From positions 248,001 to 312,000 of the forward strand of contig NZ_JAHCBF010000002.1 of NCBI RefSeq assembly GCF_018398395.1: DNA of 64,000 nt, read 5' to 3'. Each line of letters begins with the position of its first letter. Position 1 is the first letter of the stretch. Shown piece by piece: positions 58,305 through 64,000 of this stretch. The notes below the pieces were generated by a model. It saw nothing but the letters and a program-made list of their open reading frames with translations. It did not search any database and was not told the origin of the DNA. This stretch comes from Croceicoccus gelatinilyticus (GTDB taxonomy: Bacteria; Pseudomonadota; Alphaproteobacteria; Sphingomonadales; Sphingomonadaceae). A program made the position numbers and the translations under genes.

Positions 58305-59260
58305 GCTGAGATCCTCTCGGCTTCGGGGCGGGCGGGTGCGGCGGTGCGGATGGCGGAGCGCAGCACGGCGGATCGTGCGCGCGGATTGCGGTCGAGCTCG
58401 GCCTTGCCGGCGCGGACCGCCTTGGCAGGCTTGCGGAAGACCGGCTGATGCGACGGGCCGACATCAGGCATGTGGCGCGAAGGCGCCGCGCCCGAGTTCG
58501 AGGCATCGCGCAGGAACCGCTTCACGATGCGGTCTTCAAGGCTGTGGAAGCTGACGACGGCAAGGTGCCCGCCATCCTTCAGCAGGGCCTCGGACGCGGA
58601 AAGTGCGGCTTCGAGTTCGTCGAGTTCGCCGTTCACGTGAATGCGAATGGCCTGGAAGCTGCGGGTCGCCGGGTCCTTCGGCGCGCCGGGGCGATAGCCG
58701 AGCGCCTTGCGCACGACATTGGCAAGCTGGCCGGTCGTTTCCAGCGGGCGCGCGGCGACGATGGCACGGGCCACGCGGCGCGACTGACGTTCCTCACCAT
58801 ACTGGAACAGGACGTCGGCAATCGTTTCCTCTGCCGCCGTGTTCAGGAAATCGGCCGCGCTTTCGCCTTCCTGGCTCATGCGCATGTCGAGAGGGCCGTC
58901 GGACGAGAAGGCAAAGCCCCGTCCGGCCTGGTCAAGCTGCATTGAGGAGACGCCGATATCCATGACGACTCCATCCACTGCCGCCACACCAGCTTCGTGC
59001 ATTGCGTCGAGCATTTCGGAAAAGCGACGGGGGTGGAGCACGAGGCGCGGGTTATCCCCCGCGGTTTCTTCCCACTTGCGCGCAGCGGCAATCGCGTCAG
59101 GATCGCGATCGAACCCGTGGACGGTGGCGCCCGCGTCCAGAAGCGCGCGGGTATAGCCGCCCGCACCGAACGTCGCGTCGATGATGACGCTGCCGGGTTT
59201 CGGGTCGAGAGCTTCGACCACTTCGTCGAGAAGCACAGGAATGTGCGGAGCGGCGGTCAC
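58301..59260 (-). CDS. rsmH: 16S rRNA (cytosine1402-N4)-methyltransferase
   Basis: A 319-residue RsmH (MraW). Seen: [13 protein letters not shown] at the N-terminus, the SAM site [37 protein letters not shown] and [13 protein letters not shown] near the end. It methylates N4 of C1402 in the decoding centre. The start is GTG 59260, overlapping the mraZ stop (GTGA); the upstream in-frame ATG is inside mraZ. Confidence 0.97.
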   Translation of the reverse strand: MTAAPHIPVLLDEVVEALDPKPGSVIIDATFGAGGYTRALLDAGATVHGFDRDPDAIAAARKWEETAGDNPRLVLHPRRFSEMLDAMHEAGVAAVDGVVMDIGVSSMQLDQAGRGFAFSSDGPLDMRMSQEGESAADFLNTAAEETIADVLFQYGEERQSRRVARAIVAARPLETTGQLANVVRKALGYRPGAPKDPATRSFQAIRIHVNGELDELEAALSASEALLKDGGHLAVVSFHSLEDRIVKRFLRDASNSGAAPSRHMPDVGPSHQPVFRKPAKAVRAGKAELDRNPRARSAVLRSAIRTAAPARPEAERISA

Positions 59261-59760
59261 TTGCGGCCCCGCTTCGGCTTGTCGGCATCGGCCATCAGCG
59301 CCTTGCACGCAGCCTTTGCAGCCGCCCAGTCGTCGCCCATTTCCATGAGCTTTGCCGGGTTCCAGATCGTGAAGAAGGCGCCGCCGCCCTGGAAGAACAC
59401 CTTATCCTCCAACGCGCCGAGTTCGGCGAGGTATTCGGGCACGATGAAGCGGCCCGAATCGTCGAAGGGCACTTCCATGAAGCCGTAGAGCTGCGCGGAG
59501 CGGGTATCGCGGTCGAAGTCCTTTTCAAGACGGATCGCGCGCTCTTCCTCGCGGTCGAGCTGTTCGTCGAGCTCGTCCATGCGGGAAAGGCCAAAGCCGG
59601 TCAGGCAGTCCCAGCGTTCATGCTTGGCGATGCAGAGGACCTTGGTGTCGTGCGAGCTGTCGCGCACGACCTTGCGGAACGCGGGAGGCAGCACGAGGCG
59701 TCCCTTTTCGCCGCGAAGCGAAAAGCCCTGCCCTCGATAGCTGAATGGCCGTCCCGCCAC
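59257..59760 (-). CDS. mraZ: Division/cell-wall cluster transcriptional regulator MraZ
   Basis: A 167-residue MraZ with two SpoVT/AbrB-like halves: [18 protein letters not shown] near residue 12 and [21 protein letters not shown] in the second half (quoted in part: [14 protein letters not shown]). MraZ forms rings that bind short phased repeats upstream of its own gene. The start is taken as GTG 59760 ([13 protein letters not shown]), which gives the usual N-terminus; the frame remains open further upstream without similarity. A Lys/Arg-rich tail (KPKRGRK) ends the protein. Confidence 0.92.
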   Translation of the reverse strand: MAGRPFSYRGQGFSLRGEKGRLVLPPAFRKVVRDSSHDTKVLCIAKHERWDCLTGFGLSRMDELDEQLDREEERAIRLEKDFDRDTRSAQLYGFMEVPFDDSGRFIVPEYLAELGALEDKVFFQGGGAFFTIWNPAKLMEMGDDWAAAKAACKALMADADKPKRGRK

Positions 59761-59904
59761 GTGATCCCCGAAACTCGAAATTGGTCCCCGCGAAACACAC
59801 GTCTCCCCCGTACCCGGCCGCGCCCTAGCGCTGCCCGGCACGCCCCCTGCGGGCGCGGCAAATCATGCGTTCCATGAATGACGGAAGTAATACCTCGGAC
59901 TTAT

Positions 59905-59931
59905 CGGGGATGAAAGGGGAAATTACGGGAA
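59905..59931 (+). promoter_or_regulatory. Phased GGGGA-type repeats in the mraZ leader (array 1)
   Basis: GGGGA (59906-59910), GGGGA (59916-59920) and CGGGA (59926-59930) recur with an exact 10-bp period on the plus strand, about 145 bp before the mraZ start. The period and G-rich core resemble MraZ boxes (TGGGN repeats in enterobacteria). Binding by MraZ is inferred. Confidence 0.5.
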
Positions 59932-60028
59932 AATACGTTTCATCCGATAGAAACGGTGGAAATCCGTAAGTCTGACGCCCTTTTCATAGTCGCAGAATCG
60001 CCCATTACGGACCTCGATTCAAGCGCAA

Positions 60029-60087
60029 TCCCGTGTTTTCCCGTGAGAATCGCCGCACTTTCCCGTGCCATTCCCGCACCGTCCCCG
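60029..60087 (-). promoter_or_regulatory. Phased CGGGA repeats upstream of mraZ (array 2, likely MraZ boxes)
   Basis: On the mraZ coding strand CGGGA-type units occur at plus-strand positions 60029 (TCCCG), 60039 (TCCCG), 60050 (degenerate TCGCCG), 60061 (TCCCG), 60072 (TCCCG) and 60082 (TCCCCG). The spacing is 10-11 bp throughout, so all face the same side of the helix. This is the arrangement expected for a ring-shaped regulator such as MraZ. The whole region 59761-60119 (359 bp) holds no gene; the cluster promoter should lie between or within the two arrays. Confidence 0.6.
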
Positions 60088-60119
60088 AATCGTGGGCCTT
60101 GGCCCGCAGTTTCCCCGGA

Positions 60120-60872
60120 TCAGGGCGCTGCAGGCGGTGTCGCGGCAGCTTCGATCAGGCCTAGGAGCAGCGAATCCCCGCCCTCTCCCGCATGATCCCC
60201 GTCGGCGAGGAATGTCGCGTCGGCCAGCAGCATCACCTTGCCCGTCCCGACATTGCACCTTGCGAACAGCCCTTCGCCGTCGAGGTGGCAGCGGCTTTCG
60301 TGGCCGGTCTCGGTCAGTTCGAACAGGCCGCCTTCCTCCACCTGGAAGGTGCGGCCATTCCAGTTGCCCGCATAAGGCTCGCGCTCGTCATGGATCAGCT
60401 TCAGGCCCCAGCGGCCGAGGATGGGGGACAGCATGGCAATCGCCTCGGGCCGGCGCCTGTCGCCGAAACCGTAGGAGGAATGCACGTCCAGCATCGGATC
60501 GACGATCAGCACGACCCTGCCGCCGCCCCGCACGAAATTGTCGAGCGCGACGTTCTCGTCACCCGACAGGGCGCGCGGCTGCGCCATCAGCAGGATGCCA
60601 CTTTCGGGAAGCGCGGTCAGCGTATCGAGCGGCTTGAGATCATAGCGCGTTTCAAGCGCGGTGCGCGCCCAGTGGGTCTGCGCATCGCCCGAAAGCATGT
60701 CGCCCACACCGCCTTCGGACCAGTAGATCGGCAGGCTGGTGAACAGCAGCAGGTCTTCACGATCTGCGACCGGCGCGCTCGCCTCACTTGCATTCGGGGA
60801 TGGTGCGGGATCACCCGGCTGGGCCGAACAGGCGACCAGCGCGAGTGCGGCGAAAACGGGGGCCAGCTTCAC
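60120..60872 (-). CDS. GldG-like/DUF4350-type lipoprotein
   Basis: A 250-residue protein with a lipoprotein signal (LVACSA) and a Rossmann-like domain resembling the soluble part of GldG/DUF4350 proteins (LLLFTSLPIYWSEGGVGDML, SGILLMAQPRALSGDE, FVRGGGRVVLIVDPM). In GldG systems the partner is an ABC transporter; none is adjacent, so the role here is unknown. It is 16 bp after a small membrane protein gene and ends just before the MraZ-box array, so transcription may run toward the dcw promoter. Confidence 0.72.
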   Translation of the reverse strand: MKLAPVFAALALVACSAQPGDPAPSPNASEASAPVADREDLLLFTSLPIYWSEGGVGDMLSGDAQTHWARTALETRYDLKPLDTLTALPESGILLMAQPRALSGDENVALDNFVRGGGRVVLIVDPMLDVHSSYGFGDRRRPEAIAMLSPILGRWGLKLIHDEREPYAGNWNGRTFQVEEGGLFELTETGHESRCHLDGEGLFARCNVGTGKVMLLADATFLADGDHAGEGGDSLLLGLIEAAATPPAAP

Positions 60873-60888
60873 GCCTTGAAAACCGATC

Positions 60889-61224
60889 TCACTGGCCGGG
60901 TTCGGGCAGTTCTTCGTCGATCACTTCGGGCGGCATCTGCTCTGCCGGAAGATCGGGGACGATGATCGGCTTCGTCTGTTCGCCGGGAAGCTCGGGCGCA
61001 ACGCCGATGTCGACCAGCGGATCCTTGGCCGGTTCGTTGCCTTCATCCTGCGCCATCTGGCCCGCCGGATCATCGGCCTGCTGCGCGGTCTGCAGGATGG
61101 AACTGGCAATCGCGACGATCAGCAGCACCATGAGCAATCCGCCCACGCCCACCTTGAGGCGATACATCGCCTCTTCCCGCGTGCCCATCAGGCCCGACGG
61201 TTGTGGAGTGGTGATGCGTGCCAC
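60889..61224 (-). CDS. Small membrane protein, function unknown
   Basis: A 111-residue protein with one transmembrane helix (about residues 25-47, VGGLLMVLLIVAIASSIL) and an acidic, Pro-rich outer segment with repeated P-D/E-L-P elements. No domain recognised. It lies 9 bp after cysteine synthase and 16 bp before the GldG-like gene, so it is co-transcribed with both. An internal Met at residue 13 or 20 could be the true start. Confidence 0.65.
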   Translation of the reverse strand: MARITTPQPSGLMGTREEAMYRLKVGVGGLLMVLLIVAIASSILQTAQQADDPAGQMAQDEGNEPAKDPLVDIGVAPELPGEQTKPIIVPDLPAEQMPPEVIDEELPEPGQ

Positions 61225-61233
61225 GGGCCTTCC

Positions 61234-62235
61234 TTACGCTTTCAGCCAGGGGAAGACGGGCAGGCCCTTCTTCTCCAGCCACTCGGCATTGTAGAGGCTC
61301 GACAGATAGCGGAAGCCGGTGTCGCACAGGATCGTCGCGACGCGCGCCGGACGGCCATGCTTTTCTGTCAGCATCCGGCCCAGCAGGACCGCACCCGCGA
61401 CGTTGATGCCGCTCGACAGGCCAAGGCACAGGCCCTCTTCGGACAGCAGACGGCGCACCCATTCGAGGCCTTCCTCGTCCGAAATGCGGAACTGCGTATC
61501 GACCGGCGCATCTTCAAGGTTCGCAGTGATCCGCCCCTGCCCGATGCCCTCAGCCACCGAAGACCCTTCGGACTTAAGCTCGCCATGGGCGTAATATTCA
61601 AAAAGCGCAGCGCCGTGCGGGTCGGACAGGGCGATAGTGACGTTCTCGTCCTTTTCCTTCAGCCCCATGCCCACGCCCGCAAGCGTGCCGCCGGTGCCGA
61701 CCGCGCAGGTAAAGCCGTCGATGCGGCCTTCCATCTGCTCCCAGATCTCGGGCGCGGTGGAATCAATGTGCGAACGGCGGTTGGCGATATTGTCGAACTG
61801 GTTGGCCCAGACCGCGTTCTCCGTCTCCTCGGCAATACGGCGCGAGGTGTGGACGAAGTGCCCGGGGTTCGAGAACGGCGCGGCGGGAACGGTGACGAGT
61901 TCGGCACCCAGCGCGCGCAGCGTATCCATCTTCTCGCGGCTTTGCGTTTCGGGCATGACGATGACCGTCTTGTAGCCCAACGCATTGGCGACAAGCGCGA
62001 TGCCGATGCCGGTATTGCCTGCCGTGCCCTCGACGATCGTGCCGCCGGGCTTCAGCACGCCGCGCTTTTCCGCGTCGCGCACGATCCACAGCGCCGCGCG
62101 GTCCTTCACCGACGCGCCGGGGTTGGCGAATTCGCACTTGCCGAAGATGTCGCAGCCAGCAGCCTTGCTGGGCCCTTCGAGACGGACGAGCGGCGTATTG
62201 CCGATGAGAGAAAGTGTATCAGGTAGCGTGTTCAT
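61234..62235 (-). CDS. cysK: Cysteine synthase A (O-acetylserine sulfhydrylase)
   Basis: A 333-residue PLP enzyme. Seen: IGNTPLVRLEG, the PLP-Lys in PGASVKDRAA, the substrate loop EGTAGNTGIGIAL, and the phosphate-binding GTGGTLAGVG. It makes cysteine from O-acetylserine and sulfide. The substrate loop and length fit CysK-type enzymes of alphaproteobacteria, but a cystathionine beta-synthase-like role cannot be excluded. ATG 62235 gives the normal N-terminus (MNTLPDTLSLIGNTP). Confidence 0.93.
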   Translation of the reverse strand: MNTLPDTLSLIGNTPLVRLEGPSKAAGCDIFGKCEFANPGASVKDRAALWIVRDAEKRGVLKPGGTIVEGTAGNTGIGIALVANALGYKTVIVMPETQSREKMDTLRALGAELVTVPAAPFSNPGHFVHTSRRIAEETENAVWANQFDNIANRRSHIDSTAPEIWEQMEGRIDGFTCAVGTGGTLAGVGMGLKEKDENVTIALSDPHGAALFEYYAHGELKSEGSSVAEGIGQGRITANLEDAPVDTQFRISDEEGLEWVRRLLSEEGLCLGLSSGINVAGAVLLGRMLTEKHGRPARVATILCDTGFRYLSSLYNAEWLEKKGLPVFPWLKA

Positions 62236-62294
62236 TATGCCGCGAGAGGTAGGACGCGAAACCTGTCGGGGCAATGAAGAAAAGCTTGGGATGC

Positions 62295-62945
62295 CTATTC
62301 GCGTGCTGCCCGAAGCGCAGCGCCCGCGGCAAAGGGGCTTAGCGCCACGAGCACGAGACTGGCCGCGCCGGTCAGGGCAAGCCCGCCTTCACCGCCCGTC
62401 GACAGGCTGCCCGCGCCGAAGATCAGCAGCGGCACGGCGAGCGGCAGGATGAGCAGCCCCGCCAGTGCCGCCCCGCCGCGCAGGCCTGCCGTCACCGCCG
62501 CGACTGCCACGCCCAGTGCCGCCAGCCCCGGCGTGCCGGCCAGGAGGCCGAGTTCCAATGTCAGCAACTGCTCACCCGACAACCCCAGCAGAACTGCCGC
62601 GATGGGCGTTGCCAGCATCAGCGGCACGGCAAAGCAGAGCCAGTGCGCAAGGATGCGGACCGCACAGATCCATTCCTCGGCAAGACCCCGCAGCGCCCAT
62701 TGGTCGAAGAATCCGGCCTCAAGATCAGGCTCCACCAACCGGTCCAGCGGCAGGATCGCGGCCAGCAGCGCCGCCACCCAGACCACGCCGCCACCGGTGC
62801 GCGCCAGCAATTGTCCGTCCGGCCCCACCGCGAAGGGATAGAGCATGGCAACCGCAAGGAAGAACAGGATCGGCAAGAGCGCCCCGCCCCTGCGGCCACC
62901 GCCGAGCAGGAGCACGACGTCGCGTTTGAGGATCGCCCAAATCAT
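62295..62945 (-). CDS. ccmB: Haem exporter membrane subunit CcmB
   Basis: A 216-residue membrane protein with six helices, starting with the CcmB-type [11 protein letters not shown] and containing [19 protein letters not shown]. CcmB partners with the ATPase CcmA and with CcmC in the system I cytochrome c maturation complex that loads haem onto CcmE. It follows ccmA by 10 bp; ccmC and later genes are not adjacent. Confidence 0.92.
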   Translation of the reverse strand: MIWAILKRDVVLLLGGGRRGGALLPILFFLAVAMLYPFAVGPDGQLLARTGGGVVWVAALLAAILPLDRLVEPDLEAGFFDQWALRGLAEEWICAVRILAHWLCFAVPLMLATPIAAVLLGLSGEQLLTLELGLLAGTPGLAALGVAVAAVTAGLRGGAALAGLLILPLAVPLLIFGAGSLSTGGEGGLALTGAASLVLVALSPFAAGAALRAARE

Positions 62946-62955
62946 GCCCGAAATC

Positions 62956-63552
62956 TCATAGGACGAACTCCGCCAGTTCGAGCCGCTTCAACCCCGGCAC
63001 CGCGACAGGCTGGTGTGAGGCGAGCACGCACAGCCCACCATCGGCGCAATGCTGCGCCACCAGCTTCTCGACCACGGCGACAGACGCGGTGTCGAGCCCG
63101 TTCAGCGGTTCGTCCAGCAGCCAGACCGGCGAGCCTTGCGCGATTGTGCGGGCCAGCGCCGCGCGCTTCCTTTGCCCCGTCGACAGGTACCGCACCGGCA
63201 CGTCGAGCAGGTCGTGCAGGCCCACCTCGGTCAGCACCGTGTCCAGCCGCCCGGCCGGTGTCGCATCGACCTCGCGCCAGAAATCGAGCGCGCGGCCCAG
63301 CGGCAAGTGTGTGTCGAGCGCGGGCCTTTCGTCCAACAGCGCCATCGCGCCTTCGCGCTCCACCTCGCCCGCGAACGGGCGCATCAGTCCGGCAAGGATG
63401 CGCATCAGGCTCGATTTGCCGATGCCGTTCGCGCCCGCCAGGTGCAGCGCCTCGCCCGCCTCCACCGCCAGCGACAGGCGCGCGAACAGCAGCCTTTCGC
63501 CGCGGCGGCAGGCTATGTCGGTTGCGCGAAGAAAGGCACGGGTCGCATTCAT
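62956..63552 (-). CDS. ccmA: Haem exporter ATP-binding protein CcmA
   Basis: A 198-residue ABC ATPase. Seen: Walker [15 protein letters not shown], signature [13 protein letters not shown] and Walker [13 protein letters not shown]. The short length and LSTGQ-RKR signature fit CcmA. ATP hydrolysis drives release of holo-CcmE. It starts a ccmA-ccmB operon, 74 bp from the divergent pterin dehydratase gene. The downstream cysK may be co-transcribed (59-bp gap). Confidence 0.93.
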   Translation of the reverse strand: MNATRAFLRATDIACRRGERLLFARLSLAVEAGEALHLAGANGIGKSSLMRILAGLMRPFAGEVEREGAMALLDERPALDTHLPLGRALDFWREVDATPAGRLDTVLTEVGLHDLLDVPVRYLSTGQRKRAALARTIAQGSPVWLLDEPLNGLDTASVAVVEKLVAQHCADGGLCVLASHQPVAVPGLKRLELAEFVL

Positions 63553-63626
63553 CGAAACGCTGCCCTATGGGATCGCGCGAGACCTGCCAAGTTGCAGGAC
63601 AGAACTTGAGAACAGCGGAGAGAGAC

Positions 63627-63914
63627 ATGGTGGCACGGATCGAAGGCGAAGCACTGCACGCGGCAGTGGCCGACCTCAACGGCTGGGAGCTGCGCGATGA
63701 CCTGCTGGCGATCGAGCGCAAGTTCAAATTCGCCGACTTCGTCCAGGCCTTCGGCTTCATGGCCCGCGTCGCGATCCTCGCTGAAAAGGCGGACCATCAC
63801 CCCGAGTGGTTCAACGTCTACAACCGCGTCGAAGTCACGCTGACGACGCACGATGCGGATGGCGTCTCGCAGCGCGACATCGACCTTGCGAACGCGATCG
63901 AGGGACTGCTCTGA
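63627..63914 (+). CDS. phhB: Pterin-4a-carbinolamine dehydratase
   Basis: A 95-residue protein with the family signature [19 protein letters not shown] and the N-terminal [20 protein letters not shown]. It recycles 4a-hydroxytetrahydropterin after aromatic hydroxylation, or acts as a coactivator in other settings; no phenylalanine hydroxylase gene is in view. ATG 63627 follows a GGAG ribosome binding site. The reading frame is open far upstream on the opposite strand of ccmA, which is not coding. Confidence 0.94.
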   Translation: MVARIEGEALHAAVADLNGWELRDDLLAIERKFKFADFVQAFGFMARVAILAEKADHHPEWFNVYNRVEVTLTTHDADGVSQRDIDLANAIEGLL

Positions 63915-63980
63915 TCATGCGCGATTTGCGCGAAAGGCGCTAATCTGGTCCACTTGGCCCTCCATAGGGGGAAGTGGACC

Positions 63981-64000
63981 ATGCATCGCATCATCATCGC
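63981..64000 (+). CDS. Start of a gene truncated by the window edge
   Basis: ATG 63981 follows a purine-rich ribosome binding site (AGGGGGAAG) after a 66-bp gap and encodes MHRIII before the sequence ends. Too little is present to identify the product. Confidence 0.4.

Overview
The window is GC-rich, densely coding chromosomal DNA from an alphaproteobacterium, most likely a Sphingomonadales/Erythrobacteraceae-type organism. This is inferred from gene content, the sphingomonad-like N-terminal extension of UvrB, a hemC-hemD-mic60 cluster, an alphaproteobacterial division/cell-wall (dcw) cluster and a manganese riboswitch of yybP-ykoY type. I see no prophage, transposon, CRISPR array or other mobile DNA; one tRNA gene (Ala, anticodon CGC) is present.

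Layout. 1-1.7 kb: an extensin-like (M15-fold) lipoprotein and a GDT1-type manganese exporter behind a riboswitch. 1.7-7.5 kb: a FixJ-like regulator with a degenerate receiver, then a five-gene minus-strand operon (alpha/beta hydrolase, circularly permuted ATP-grasp, alpha-E, transglutaminase, Anbu-type proteasome-like peptidase). 7.6-15.1 kb: small lipoproteins, a J-domain protein, uvrB, an S10 carboxypeptidase and an OmpA-domain envelope operon. 15.1-21.4 kb: flippase-gpsA-tsaD diverging from hemC-hemD-mic60. 21.4-26.9 kb: a ubiquinone-type hydroxylase, DsbD, a single-domain response regulator, aroQ and an SDR oxidoreductase. 27-33.3 kb: a four-gene plus-strand operon for an uncharacterised exopolysaccharide (BcsB-like protein with an apparent one-base frameshift, a glycosyltransferase with an N-terminal MshEN/GspE-N-like region, a polytopic membrane protein, and a receiver plus degenerate GGDEF protein). 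33.3-40.9 kb: an M16 peptidase, tRNA-Ala, a lipoprotein, a Bax-inhibitor-1 protein, proC, a YbjN protein and a TPR protein.

40.8-59.8 kb is the dcw cluster on the minus strand: mraZ-rsmH-ftsL-ftsI-murE-[murF-like]-mraY-murD-ftsW-murG-murC-murB-ftsQ-ftsA-[MBL/rhodanese]-ftsZ. Almost every junction is a 1-4 nt stop/start overlap or a very short gap, so the genes are translationally coupled. Two departures stand out. The murF position holds a 317-residue MurF relative that has lost the ATP-binding loop and the C-terminal domain, and the ddl gene usually found between murB and ftsQ is absent. The locus therefore lacks both enzymes of the D-Ala-D-Ala branch. The mraZ promoter region carries helically phased CGGGA-type repeats that look like MraZ binding boxes.

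60.1-64 kb: a GldG-like lipoprotein, a small membrane protein, cysteine synthase, ccmB/ccmA (haem export for cytochrome c maturation), a pterin carbinolamine dehydratase and the first codons of a further gene running off the window.

All calls come from reading the sequence; no database search was run, so family names rest on motif recognition.
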